Source: Candidatus Gastranaerophilales bacterium
GTDB taxonomy: Bacteria; Cyanobacteriota; Vampirovibrionia; Gastranaerophilales; Gastranaerophilaceae
Length of the DNA stretch: 36,953 nucleotides
Assembly (NCBI GenBank): GCA_024695865.1
Contig: JAILHI010000015.1
Coordinates: 1-36,953, forward strand
Direction: 5' to 3'
Shown: piece by piece, positions 1 through 8,672 of the stretch
Layout: each line of letters starts with the position of its first letter
Numbering within the stretch: the first letter of the stretch is position 1
The notes under the pieces: generated by a model
Databases searched by the model: none
What the model was told of the DNA's origin: nothing
Seen by the model: the letters and a program-made list of their open reading frames with translations, nothing else
Translations under genes and position numbers: made by a program

Positions 1-50
1 GTTATTTATTGTCAAGATAGAAGATAGAAAAGATTAATAGGGAGAAAATT

Positions 51-299
51 ATGTCAATTGGAGCAAAAGACAAAATCGATCAATTGTTGGTACAGAAATA
101 TGCCATGGAAAAAGTGGATAATTCATCCTTGTCCACGTTGGTAGATTCCAACAAAATGCTGGAAACGATTTCAGATTATGCATCTATGCAAAGAAATATG
201 CTTGCACTGAACGCAAGACTACAAAATGTTTGTTCGGCTATTAATGCCAAATCAGCTATTTATATGAACAGAAAACGTGTATCTCAACCCAATAAATAG
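51..299 (+). CDS. Small helical protein of unknown function (82 aa)
   Basis: I do not recognise this protein. A good ribosome binding site (GGGAG, 7 nt before the ATG) and its position 6 nt upstream of maf support a real gene. The product has no signal peptide or membrane segment. It is rich in Ser, Asn, Ala, Met and Leu and looks mostly helical, with a basic tail. Its length and all-helical character resemble small type III export substrates or flagellar proteins such as needle or FliE-like subunits. An FlhB-family gene lies 1.2 kb downstream, but there is no diagnostic motif, so that link is only a guess. Confidence 0.7.
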   Translation: MSIGAKDKIDQLLVQKYAMEKVDNSSLSTLVDSNKMLETISDYASMQRNMLALNARLQNVCSAINAKSAIYMNRKRVSQPNK

Positions 300-305
300 T
301 CTGGT

Positions 306-875
306 ATGACCAAAATTATATTAGCTTCATCATCTCCACGAAGAAAAGAACTTTTATCTGAAACAGGACTTGTGTTTGAAGTAATGGCTCCGACTTTCGA
401 TGAAGCTGAATTTTCTCTAAAACCTTCTCAATCTTCTATTCAACAACTCTCTCTACAAAAAGCAAAATCAATTTCAGAAAATTTAACGGTATCCGCTCTT
501 GTTATAAGTGCGGATACCGTTGTTATTTGTGACGATACAATTATGGGCAAACCCCAAAATCGTGAGCATGCGTTTCACATGCTTAAACAATTGAGCGGCA
601 AAACCCACAAGGTTATAACGGGTATTGCGGTTGTTAACACCGCCGATAAAAAAGAATATACCGATTCCGATGTAACTTATGTTACCTTTAACAACCTGTC
701 AGAAAGTGATATTTATAATTATATCGATACCCGAAAACCTTTTGATAAAGCGGGTGCATACGGAATACAGGAATTGCCCGAAAATTTTGTAAATAAAATC
801 GAGGGTGAATTTGACAACGTCGTCGGACTTCCTATAAAAATCTTAATAAAATTATTAAAAACGATTAATTCATAG
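306..875 (+). CDS. maf: Maf-family nucleoside triphosphate pyrophosphatase
   Basis: Maf proteins hydrolyse non-canonical or pyrimidine nucleoside triphosphates to monophosphates in the cytoplasm and have been linked to septum formation and housecleaning. The 189-aa length is typical. Visible motifs are the N-terminal ASSSPRRKELL substrate loop (residues 7-17), the ADTVV catalytic segment with Asp70, GKP followed by A...ML..LSGKTHKVITG, and the C-terminal AGAYGIQE and GLP segments. The start is the first ATG after the previous stop, with 6 nt between them. There is no strong ribosome binding site, so translational coupling to the upstream 82-aa gene is likely. Family assignment is secure; dTTP/UTP versus other substrate preference cannot be read from sequence alone. 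Confidence 0.95.
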   Translation: MTKIILASSSPRRKELLSETGLVFEVMAPTFDEAEFSLKPSQSSIQQLSLQKAKSISENLTVSALVISADTVVICDDTIMGKPQNREHAFHMLKQLSGKTHKVITGIAVVNTADKKEYTDSDVTYVTFNNLSESDIYNYIDTRKPFDKAGAYGIQELPENFVNKIEGEFDNVVGLPIKILIKLLKTINS

Positions 876-935
876 TGTTTTCATGATATATTAATATTGT
901 TTGTTGCCATAGGGCATGTGAAAATTGGAGAAGAA

Positions 936-1472
936 ATGACGACTATTAATTCCGTAGAATTTGTTAAATCAAAAATTAGAGATATTCTTGATTTTCCTGT
1001 AAAAGGAATTGTTTTTAAAGATATAACTACTGTTTTAAGAGATAAAGAAGGTTACAGAGAAATAATCAAATTTTTGACAGAAAAATTTCAGGATAAAAAT
1101 ATTGATTATATTGCGGGTATAGAATCAAGAGGCTTTATCTTCGGGGCCGCACTTGCTTATGAATTGGGTGCGGGTTTTGTACCGCTGCGTAAGCCCGGAA
1201 AATTGCCCGGAGAAACTTTAAGTCAGGAATATCAACTTGAATACGGTACCGATACTTTACAAATACATAAAGATGCGATTGAAGCGGGAAAAAGAGTCGT
1301 AATTGTTGACGACCTGCTTGCAACAGGCGGAACGGCAGGTGCTGCTTGTAATTTAATTCGTCAGACGGGAGCAGAAGTCGTTGCCGCTGCCTTTGTTATC
1401 GAATTGCAGGATTTAAACGGTCGTGCCAAAATGCCCGAAAATGTTGAAACAGTTTCTATGATTGTTTACTAA
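936..1472 (+). CDS. apt: Adenine phosphoribosyltransferase
   Basis: Apt salvages adenine by transferring it to PRPP to form AMP. The 178-aa protein has the type I phosphoribosyltransferase PRPP motif VVIVDDLLATGGT (residues 121-133), plus the family segments FPVKGIVFKDIT and GIESRGFIFG. The reading frame is open from a TTG at 897, but the ATG at 936 is preferred. It has GGAG 5 nt upstream, and the protein then begins just before the conserved IRDILDFPVKG region. It follows maf with a 60-bp gap and may share its transcript, giving a nucleotide housekeeping pair. Confidence 0.95.
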   Translation: MTTINSVEFVKSKIRDILDFPVKGIVFKDITTVLRDKEGYREIIKFLTEKFQDKNIDYIAGIESRGFIFGAALAYELGAGFVPLRKPGKLPGETLSQEYQLEYGTDTLQIHKDAIEAGKRVVIVDDLLATGGTAGAACNLIRQTGAEVVAAAFVIELQDLNGRAKMPENVETVSMIVY

Positions 1473-1533
1473 CGCATAAAAATTCTTATAATTATCAATA
1501 AGATAATATTATTTTGTAAAAAGACGGTCTAAA

Positions 1534-2604
1534 ATGGGTGATGAGGACAAACAGTTTGAGGCATCTCAACAAAAGTTGGAGAAGGCAAGAAAAGAAGGTC
1601 AGGTTGTAAAGTCCAAAGACTTTTCTACCGCCCTTTCTCTGATGATTGTTTTTGTCTTTATCGTTAAAATTGCCCCTTTAATCTGGGATCAGATTACAAG
1701 GCTGTTTGTGCTCGTTTATCAGCAGATACCAACGGCTCACATAAGTGATATCGGATTGCCGTATCTGATGACGATTACTCTATTGCCCACGCTGGTTATC
1801 ATTTTGCCCATTTTGTTTTTTGCGGGTTTTATTGCCATTCTGGGTGATTTTATTCAGGTCGGCCCCCTTGTTACAACAACACCTTTGATGCCTAAACTCG
1901 ATAAGTTAAATCCGACTTCTTATTTTAAAAATCTTGTTTCCCCGAAAACTCTCTTTGAACTTGTCAAAAATATTGTCAAAGTTGTTTTGCTGGGCTTAAT
2001 AGGCTGGATGGTTTATAAAGCCCATCTGGAAACGATTTTATCCTTACTTGCGATAGACAATAATTTTGCCGTAATGATAGAATTCGGTTCTCTTGTAACA
2101 GAGTTCGTCATGAAAGCGGGTTTGGCTTTCATCATCATTGCCTGTGCGGATTATGGCGTTGTCAGATGGAAGTTTATGAATGACCAGAAGATGTCTTTCA
2201 AAGAAGTAAAAGATGAATATAAAAACCAGGAAGGCGACCCGAATGTTAAAGCGGCTCTCAGACAAAGACGTCAGCAAATGCTTCATAAAGGTATGATGGA
2301 CGCTGTTCCCGATGCCGATTTTGTGGTTACAAACCCGACACACGTTGCCTGTGCCCTGAAATATGAACAGGAATCTATGGACTCACCGAAACTCGTTGCA
2401 AAAGGTACCGAACTTATTGCAAAAAAAATTATTGAAATTGCAAGAGAACACGATGTTCCCGTTATTGAAAATCCGCCCGTTGCAAGAGCCTTGTTCAGAC
2501 TCGTTGAGCCAAACTCATACATTCCGCCCGATTTGTATAAGGCGGTTGCAGAAATTTTACTTTTCGTGTATAGTTTACGTAAGAAGAAAAATAATCAGCA
2601 ATAA
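1534..2604 (+). CDS. flhB: FlhB/YscU-family type III export switch protein
   Basis: FlhB sits in the inner-membrane export gate of the flagellar or injectisome type III secretion system and switches substrate class after autocleavage. The 356-aa protein has the usual architecture. A short basic N-terminus (FEASQQKLEKARKEGQV) is followed by four hydrophobic segments (about residues 28-48, 74-105, 140-160 and 192-208). The cytoplasmic domain carries the autocleavage motif NPTH (residues 267-270) inside VVTNPTHVACAL and ends with PVARALFRLVEPNSYIPPDLYKAVAEIL. The name flhB is preferred over YscU/EscU because a sigma-28-like gene follows immediately, but no other flagellar gene is in the window, so the system it serves is inferred. 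Confidence 0.92.
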   Translation: MGDEDKQFEASQQKLEKARKEGQVVKSKDFSTALSLMIVFVFIVKIAPLIWDQITRLFVLVYQQIPTAHISDIGLPYLMTITLLPTLVIILPILFFAGFIAILGDFIQVGPLVTTTPLMPKLDKLNPTSYFKNLVSPKTLFELVKNIVKVVLLGLIGWMVYKAHLETILSLLAIDNNFAVMIEFGSLVTEFVMKAGLAFIIIACADYGVVRWKFMNDQKMSFKEVKDEYKNQEGDPNVKAALRQRRQQMLHKGMMDAVPDADFVVTNPTHVACALKYEQESMDSPKLVAKGTELIAKKIIEIAREHDVPVIENPPVARALFRLVEPNSYIPPDLYKAVAEILLFVYSLRKKKNNQQ

Positions 2605-2631
2605 AAAATTTTTTGGTCGAGTGAAATTGCA

Positions 2632-3342
2632 ATGTGTGCGGTGGTAACAAATCAAGTGCAAGACAAGATACAAGAATACATAGAGTTAATTGAAAAAGTT
2701 GCGAAGGTTGAACAACGCAGAATTCCTTCTCATATGGTTGAGTATGAGGAACTTGTCAGCATTGGTATTATTGCCATACAAACAATGATTAAAGGAAAGA
2801 CCGAACAACAACTTGCAAGATATAACAACGCTTACATTTCCACCGCAGTGCGTTGGGCTATCAGAAACGAGTTGAGAAACAGGTACAAATGGTATTCATT
2901 AAAGAACGTTAAACAGGTCGATGAAACTTCCGAAGGTGAAGAAGGCGAAAGTACGGGTGAATACGGCGGCGGAAGTGATGACAGCGAAAAAATATCCCCG
3001 CATAAAGTCCGAGAGGCTATTTATACCACGATTTTGTCTATCGACAGTTTGCAGCAGGCAAATTCGGACAGCGATTCTCCTTTTGATTTCATTAAGGATA
3101 ATTCCGCACTTCCCGACGAAAAAGCCGAAATTTCAGAACTCGGTAAAGTTATAAGAGAAGCCATTGCAACACTTCCCCAAAAGGACAGAACTATTGTTGA
3201 ATATCGTTTTTACAGAAATATGCAGGTTAAAGAAATTGCCGCTCAAGTCGGTTTATCTTCTTCCAGAATTACGAGAATTGTTCAGTCAGCGCTGAATTAC
3301 GTTCGTGAATATCTGCAAAAACGTGAACATTACGGATATTAA
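2632..3342 (+). CDS. fliA: Sigma-70 family factor, FliA/sigma-28-like
   Basis: This 236-aa protein has a region 2 (about residues 20-95, ending in VRWAIRNELRNRYKWYSLK) and a C-terminal region 4 (about residues 165-230, ending in an HTH with VKEIAAQVGLSSSRITRI). The length is typical of FliA/sigma-28, which transcribes late flagellar and motility genes. It lies 27 bp after flhB on the same strand, which supports a flagellar or export role. The middle is unusual: residues about 100-125 form a Glu/Gly/Ser-rich acidic linker instead of a well-conserved region 3. No strong ribosome binding site precedes the chosen ATG. A near-perfect sigma-28 promoter is present at 31048-31074 in this window. Confidence 0.8.
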   Translation: MCAVVTNQVQDKIQEYIELIEKVAKVEQRRIPSHMVEYEELVSIGIIAIQTMIKGKTEQQLARYNNAYISTAVRWAIRNELRNRYKWYSLKNVKQVDETSEGEEGESTGEYGGGSDDSEKISPHKVREAIYTTILSIDSLQQANSDSDSPFDFIKDNSALPDEKAEISELGKVIREAIATLPQKDRTIVEYRFYRNMQVKEIAAQVGLSSSRITRIVQSALNYVREYLQKREHYGY

Positions 3343-3349
3343 TTTTTGC

Positions 3350-5824
3350 CTAAATTAAATCTATCGGATTTACGTCGATTTTGATTTTTAAATCTTTGGG
3401 CAGGTTTATGTTTCTGTAAAATCTTGCAATAAAAGCAAGACCTTGTTTTTGGGCAAAGTTCTTTACAAGAATTTCATATCTGTAATCGTTGTTGATTTTT
3501 TCTATTGCGCAAGATGAAGCGGGGCTGACTTCAAATTTGTTTTGATAATCCTTTTTCAGAAGAATCTTTTTTAAATGCTCTCTGATTTCGTCCATTGCCT
3601 GTTTGGCACGTTTTTCGTCCGTTCCCGAAACAATAAACCGTATTATTTGAGAAAAGGGCGGATATCGAAACTCTTTGCGTAATTTGATTTCTTCTTCGTA
3701 GAATTTTTTATAGTCCTGTTCTTTTGCCGTTCTGATTGGCGAAAAATCGGGATTGAAAGTCTGAAAAACCACTTCTCCGCCGAATTTGCCCCTGCCTGCT
3801 CTGCCTGCAACCTGTGTCAGAAGTTGAAAACCTCTTTCCATAGACCTGTAATCAGGAAAAACAAAAGAATTATCAGAATTGATTACACCGACAAGAGTAA
3901 CGTTTTCATTATCAAGACCTTTGGCGCTCAATTGCGTTCCTATCAAAATATCAATTTCACCGTTTTCAAAATCATTTAAAATCTTTGCGTGAGCATTTTT
4001 AAGTTTTAAATTTTCCGAGTCAAAACGGGCAATCTTCGCTTCGGGAAAGATTTTTTGCACAATATCTTCGGCTCTTTCCGTTCCCATTCCCGAAAATTTC
4101 AGGGTATCCGAGTTGCAGGACGGACATCTGTCTGTTGTTTTCATTTCAAAATCGCACCAGTGGCATTTGAAGGAATTTTGATTTTTGTGATATACCATTG
4201 GAACCGAACAATGAGGACAGGTTAATATCTCGCCACAGGATTGGCATTGTATTCTTGTCGAAAAACCTAACCTATTCATAAGTAAAATTGTCTGCTTTTT
4301 GTTTTGCAGATTATCTTCAATTTTTCGGATTAAATAATTTGATAACTTTTTCTGCCCCTTGTCCGATACTTCTTCTTTCATATCAACGATTGCAACGGGG
4401 GCAAGCGGAACGTTGTTAAATCTTTCTTTTAACTCTATCAGGTTCCTGCTCTCTTTTGCCCTGTAATAAGAGCAAATATCGGGTGTGGCGCTGCCTTTAA
4501 TTACGGTCGCATTGTTAATTATTGCAAGTTTTTCGGCAACTTCAACCGCATTATAGTACGGCGGCGGCATTGTCTGTTTGTAAGAATTTTCGTGTTCTTC
4601 ATCGATAACTATAAGTCCGATATCCTTTAACGGTGCAAAAACAGCCGAACGTGCGCCGACAAGAATTTTTATTTCATTTCTTTTTAATTTGCTTCTTATA
4701 TCGAATTTTTCCGTATCGGAAACCGAACTGTGCCAAATAGCAACGTTTTCAATGCCGAATCTTTGTGCCGTTTTTTTGACGAGCATTGATGCCAGCGCAA
4801 TTTCGGGGGCTAGAAACAGAACATTCTTCCCGCTTTCGATAACCTTTTTCATTAACGCAAAATACAATTCCGTTTTGCCCGATGCCGTAACACCGTGAAT
4901 TAAAATCGGCTCGCTTTGGTGCTTATCAATCTTATCGGCAATAATGCCGTATGCCGTTTTTTGTTCTTCCGAAAGTTCGGGAAAATCTGTTCGGGGTTGG
5001 TTATTGTAAATATTTAAAGGATTTCTGTCTATTTTTTTATCAAATATCTGAACCAAATTATCGTTATGCATTTTTTGCAGGGTTTGGGGTGTGGTTTTTG
5101 CAATTTTTGCAAATTCCGCAACGGATATTTCTTTATACTGCTCCAAAATTCCTGCAATATTTAAATATCTCTTATTGTCAGTATTTTTTGAAAGCAGTTT
5201 AATATATTTTTGGGTCTTTTCCGTAATTGTCTGTTCATCTGCAAGGTTTTCAACTTTGACAAAACCGTTTGTTTTTAATTTTCTCAAAATCCGTGAAAAT
5301 TTTTCTTTTGTAAATCCCGATTTCCGTTTTAAAGTTACATCAGAAGTATAAACCTTGTATTCAAGCAAAGATAAGATTTTTAACTCGTCAGCACTAATAG
5401 TGTCAGGTAAATTTTCGCATAATCTGATGATTTTAGTTTTATATTTTCCAAAAAGTTTTGAAGCGCAGGCGGTCTGAAGGACGGCATTTAAGTCGCAGAT
5501 GTAATATTTTGCAGTCCAGAGCAAAAGTTGCATGTATTCTGGTGTAAAAGCAACATCGTCATCAAGTACATCAAGGATTGGTTTTACGTTATAATTTCCG
5601 TCAATTGTATCCGAAAACCCTGTTACAAAGCCGTTAACGGCATTTTTAGTCCCAAAGGGTACTACGACGGGCGAGCCGTATTTGATTTTATCTTTCAAAT
5701 CCTCCGGTATTAAATAACTGAACGCCTTTGTTCCCATACCGTTTACATCTGCAACAACAAGGGCATATTTTTTTAATATGCCCTCATTTTCTTTGTTATC
5801 GGCTTTTTGAGCGTTTTCTGTCAT
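3350..5824 (-). CDS. priA: Primosomal replication restart helicase PriA
   Basis: PriA recognises stalled forks and recombination intermediates, unwinds DNA 3'-5' and loads the replicative helicase. The 824-aa protein has the N-terminal PriA DNA-binding domain, a Walker A motif GVTASGKT (about residue 310), a DEEH Walker B box (about residue 408) and the paired zinc-binding cysteines between about residues 528 and 585 (CQSCGEILTCPHC, CHWC, CPSC). The helicase motif GTQLSAKGLD and the QVAGRAGR motif follow. The ATG shares one base with the stop of the PC4-like gene (TAATG), so translation is probably coupled. The gene is complete and ends 7 bp from the convergent sigma-factor gene, with no obvious terminator between them. 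Confidence 0.97.
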   Translation of the reverse strand: MTENAQKADNKENEGILKKYALVVADVNGMGTKAFSYLIPEDLKDKIKYGSPVVVPFGTKNAVNGFVTGFSDTIDGNYNVKPILDVLDDDVAFTPEYMQLLLWTAKYYICDLNAVLQTACASKLFGKYKTKIIRLCENLPDTISADELKILSLLEYKVYTSDVTLKRKSGFTKEKFSRILRKLKTNGFVKVENLADEQTITEKTQKYIKLLSKNTDNKRYLNIAGILEQYKEISVAEFAKIAKTTPQTLQKMHNDNLVQIFDKKIDRNPLNIYNNQPRTDFPELSEEQKTAYGIIADKIDKHQSEPILIHGVTASGKTELYFALMKKVIESGKNVLFLAPEIALASMLVKKTAQRFGIENVAIWHSSVSDTEKFDIRSKLKRNEIKILVGARSAVFAPLKDIGLIVIDEEHENSYKQTMPPPYYNAVEVAEKLAIINNATVIKGSATPDICSYYRAKESRNLIELKERFNNVPLAPVAIVDMKEEVSDKGQKKLSNYLIRKIEDNLQNKKQTILLMNRLGFSTRIQCQSCGEILTCPHCSVPMVYHKNQNSFKCHWCDFEMKTTDRCPSCNSDTLKFSGMGTERAEDIVQKIFPEAKIARFDSENLKLKNAHAKILNDFENGEIDILIGTQLSAKGLDNENVTLVGVINSDNSFVFPDYRSMERGFQLLTQVAGRAGRGKFGGEVVFQTFNPDFSPIRTAKEQDYKKFYEEEIKLRKEFRYPPFSQIIRFIVSGTDEKRAKQAMDEIREHLKKILLKKDYQNKFEVSPASSCAIEKINNDYRYEILVKNFAQKQGLAFIARFYRNINLPKDLKIKIDVNPIDLI

Positions 5825-6072
5825 TAAACGTCATTTTCCTCTGTGGTTTGGAGTTCTTTCATTGCTTCTTCTACGGCATCTTTTAATGTCGTCAAATCTT
5901 TCGGTGAAACAGTTACACCTTTTTTTGTAGGAAGCCATGTCTGACCGTCATCTGTTGTATAGAAAATTCTCAAATCGAGATAACTTTTACCTTTGTAACT
6001 TTTGATTGCTATTTGAAGTTGTTCTGTTGCACTTCTTGCTATCGTTCCAAGTATTGTTCCTTCATCTGCCAT
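5824..6072 (-). CDS. PC4/p15-like single-stranded DNA-binding protein
   Basis: The 82-aa product matches the transcriptional coactivator PC4/p15 (YdbC-like) fold. The core LQIAIKSYKGKSYLDLRIFY forms the first strands, followed by DDGQTWLPTKKGVTVSP and a C-terminal helix (LTTLKDAVEEAMKEL). Bacterial PC4-like proteins bind single-stranded DNA or RNA, usually as dimers. The start has a strong ribosome binding site (AAGGAG, 7 nt spacing) placed 11 bp after the phosphohexomutase stop. Its stop overlaps the priA ATG by one base. The pairing with PriA suggests a role at ssDNA during replication restart, which is inference from context. Confidence 0.88.
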   Translation of the reverse strand: MADEGTILGTIARSATEQLQIAIKSYKGKSYLDLRIFYTTDDGQTWLPTKKGVTVSPKDLTTLKDAVEEAMKELQTTEENDV

Positions 6073-6083
6073 TTTATTTCTCC

Positions 6084-8366
6084 TTATAAGCCTATTGTCT
6101 TTGCATAATCAGGAATTACAAACGGAACATTATTTGCGTCTTTGTCGGTAAATTCCTGATAAATTACTGCTGATTTTGCTTTTGCATTATCGTAGTATTC
6201 TTTATTGATGTATTTCAGATAAGTGTCGTTTAAATCACCCGAATAGTTTCCGAGAGTTTTTGCGAATTTCAGGATATTTTCCTTATCCGAGCCTGCGCCG
6301 TAGGCTTTTGTTTTTGCATCGGTGCCTGACGGTCTGATTTCGATATATTTATCATCGAAAAGCAGATATGTGCCGTCACCGACGAACAATACATCTTTGA
6401 GATTGTCAAAGTTTAATTCGCTGCCGAAAGTTGCTTTTAAAATTTCTCTTGCGTTATCAACCGTGATTTTGCCTTCACGTTTTGCCATAGCAATTGCAAG
6501 ATAGAAAACGTCGTTCTTTGTACGTTTTGCTTCGCCGTCTTTCTTTGCTGCCGTAAGTTTTGCAATATCGGGTTCCGATTCGTTGTAGTAGGCAATATCT
6601 TCTCTGACGTCATATTTGCCGATAATTTTGTTATCATCAAACAATTTTACAAGTGCTTCAGACAGTGTTAAATTTTCTTTGTTGAGGTAACTTACAAGAG
6701 CCGAACCTATAACGATTGCTTCTGTTGCGCTCTTTTCACGCATTGCAATAGCCATTCTGCCTGCTTTTGATACAACGGGCTGTTCTGCGCCGATAATCAT
6801 ACCGCCTGATTCTTCGCCTGCAAATACAACTGCGGGGTTGCCGCCGAGATTTACGTCATATCCGAAGACATCGGTAATAACAACATCTTGTCCCTTTTTT
6901 TCTGAAATCTGTTTTTCGACTTTTTTCATTATGTTTGCAATTTCTTTAAAGCCGACGGGAACGTTAACGACCTTGATGCCGTTGTGTTCAGCCCATTCGT
7001 CCCATGATTTTGCAGAAGCGGTTGTTTTAATGATAAATCTTGTGTGGTTATCCCAAAGACCTGCCTGTTTCAGTTGTTTTGCCCAGAAGTCCATAATCAG
7101 CAAGAAGGATTGGTTTGCCGTTAATACGGATAAAATTCTTCCTTCATCGAGTGCAACGTAGTCAATACCCGTTTTTTTGAGTTTGTCTGCCTTTGCTGCG
7201 CTTTCAATCTGGCAGACTGTGAATCTGTCGTGGTCGGGGTCGGTAATAAATACTGCCGTTCCGACAGGGTATTTAGCAAGTTTTTCTTTGTAATTTAAGG
7301 TTTCAATTACGGGGAAGAAAGGCTTGCCGTCTTTGTCTTTTGCAACAACGGTTGTATCGAGCGAATAATCGTAGAAACATTTATTGCCCTTACTGTCGTG
7401 GTCATATTTGCCTATTCCGTGGAAGAACGGGTCTTCTTCGGTGTTAAACCACTCATAGTGTTTTTCGATTTTAAGGTCTTTTAAAACTCTTGAAAGGGTT
7501 CTGTAGGCAGAACCGCCGACGTTTTCAATTACGATTTTATCTTTTAATTCGTCAATTAATTTAATGTTATTGTCGTTTGCAACACCGCTTTTGAGGTATT
7601 CAACGTACAAATCAACACCGTCATTGTATTTTTTAAGAAAATCGCCGTTTATTAATTTGTCGTTATTTGCGGCAATTTGTATGTCATAATAGCCTTTTTC
7701 TTCAACTTCTTTGAAGATTGCTTTGATTTGATTTACAAAAGCCATTGATTCTTCGGGGAGATATTGGCTTCCCTGTGAATTTAAGTCCTTTGTTGCGTTT
7801 TTAACGCTGATACCGTGGCTTGATGTGATGTATTCGCCGCCGAGCAAATCGAGTTTGAAGGCAAGGAAAGATGCAAGCCAAATCGGCATTGACTGTCTGT
7901 CTTTTGTCGTAAGTGTTTCAATTCCCTGTGCTGCCTGTACTCTTGCAATCATATCAAGGAAAAGTTCAGAATTGTAACGAACTTCTCTGCCGACAAGTTT
8001 TAAAAGTTTTTTGTTTTCGTAATTCTTTTTTGCAACAAGTGCTTTGGCATGTGTTGCGAGAATAATACCTATAACGTTAATCGGAAATCTTGCATCGTGC
8101 GGGTATAATACGTTTTGAGGGCCTCTGATGCCTGCTGTTGAAACTGCCGCTTCTTTTGCGTAGTTTGCAAGCCAGTTGTTCAAATTCAAACCTTCGGGGT
8201 TTGTCTTTTCATCATAAGGAGCAAGATGTTCCTTTTTTATTCTGAGAACGAATGCATCTTTGTTGTGAAAATCAGGTAACGTCGTATTCTTTACGTAATC
8301 CGGCGTGTTTTTTTCTACCGATGCAAATAATTCTTTTTCAATGTCGCTGTGTGCTTGTTTTGTCAT
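6084..8366 (-). CDS. Alpha-D-phosphohexomutase family protein (phosphoglucomutase/phosphomannomutase-like)
   Basis: Phosphohexomutases interconvert sugar 1- and 6-phosphates through a phosphoserine. In the 760-aa form chosen here the family landmarks occur in order: STAGIRG (residues 76-82), the phosphoserine loop TSSHG (181-185; usually TASHNP), the metal-binding loop DPDHDRF (usually DPDGDR), the sugar-binding loop GEESGG and the C-terminal phosphate-binding RPSGTD. Several of these are altered and the protein is longer than usual (450-580 aa), so substrate and activity are uncertain. The ATG at 8366 has GAGG 8 nt upstream. The frame stays open to a TTG at 8540 that also has a GAGG, adding 58 residues with a signal-peptide-like stretch. 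It is first in a probable operon with the PC4-like gene and priA. Confidence 0.85.
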   Translation of the reverse strand: MTKQAHSDIEKELFASVEKNTPDYVKNTTLPDFHNKDAFVLRIKKEHLAPYDEKTNPEGLNLNNWLANYAKEAAVSTAGIRGPQNVLYPHDARFPINVIGIILATHAKALVAKKNYENKKLLKLVGREVRYNSELFLDMIARVQAAQGIETLTTKDRQSMPIWLASFLAFKLDLLGGEYITSSHGISVKNATKDLNSQGSQYLPEESMAFVNQIKAIFKEVEEKGYYDIQIAANNDKLINGDFLKKYNDGVDLYVEYLKSGVANDNNIKLIDELKDKIVIENVGGSAYRTLSRVLKDLKIEKHYEWFNTEEDPFFHGIGKYDHDSKGNKCFYDYSLDTTVVAKDKDGKPFFPVIETLNYKEKLAKYPVGTAVFITDPDHDRFTVCQIESAAKADKLKKTGIDYVALDEGRILSVLTANQSFLLIMDFWAKQLKQAGLWDNHTRFIIKTTASAKSWDEWAEHNGIKVVNVPVGFKEIANIMKKVEKQISEKKGQDVVITDVFGYDVNLGGNPAVVFAGEESGGMIIGAEQPVVSKAGRMAIAMREKSATEAIVIGSALVSYLNKENLTLSEALVKLFDDNKIIGKYDVREDIAYYNESEPDIAKLTAAKKDGEAKRTKNDVFYLAIAMAKREGKITVDNAREILKATFGSELNFDNLKDVLFVGDGTYLLFDDKYIEIRPSGTDAKTKAYGAGSDKENILKFAKTLGNYSGDLNDTYLKYINKEYYDNAKAKSAVIYQEFTDKDANNVPFVIPDYAKTIGL

Positions 8367-8522
8367 TTTACAATCCTCATTTCCTTTGCGGTTATTATAA
8401 CATATCTTGTTCAAATCATAAACGGGATTTTGTTTATGATTAACATTTACATCATAAGAATATCCTGTCTGAGCCAAACAAACAATCATCAAAATTGCCG
8501 ATTTAACTATGTTTAAATTCTT

Positions 8523-8542
8523 TTTTGACAAATTTGTCAAAA
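8523..8542. promoter_or_regulatory. Perfect 20-bp palindrome, candidate operator
   Basis: The core TTGACAAATTTGTCAA reads identically on both strands, and the perfect symmetry extends over 20 bp (two more bases on each side). It lies about 160 bp upstream of the preferred phosphohexomutase ATG and contains a consensus -35 hexamer (TTGACA) on both strands. This fits a repressor operator overlapping a promoter. It also covers the alternative TTG start. Confidence 0.45.
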
Positions 8543-8637
8543 CGGATACCTCATGATGTTTGTATGGTTATTTTACCAGAAAAATCAATGTTTTCAAGTG
8601 TTTTGTTTTGATTAATTCTTTTTTGATAATTATTTTA

Positions 8638-8672
8638 AAGCCCGTCTTCCTGATTAGTCGGACGGGCTTTTT
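8638..8672. terminator. Hairpin terminator after the helicase gene
   Basis: The arms AAAGCCCGTC and GACGGGCTTT form a 10-bp stem with a 14-nt loop, starting 1 nt past the helicase stop codon. A clean T-run (TTTTT) follows on the plus strand, while on the minus strand the stem ends in TTT and then A/T-rich DNA. It may work in both directions, and its location fits the 3' end of the minus-strand helicase transcript. Confidence 0.7.

Noticed and set aside
640-660. GCCGATAA within maf as a second sigma-28 promoter
   Set aside because: It is inside coding sequence and has no TAAA element 15 bp upstream.
897-935. Upstream TTG start for apt
   Set aside because: The ATG at 936 has a proper ribosome binding site, and the extra 13 residues match nothing in the family.
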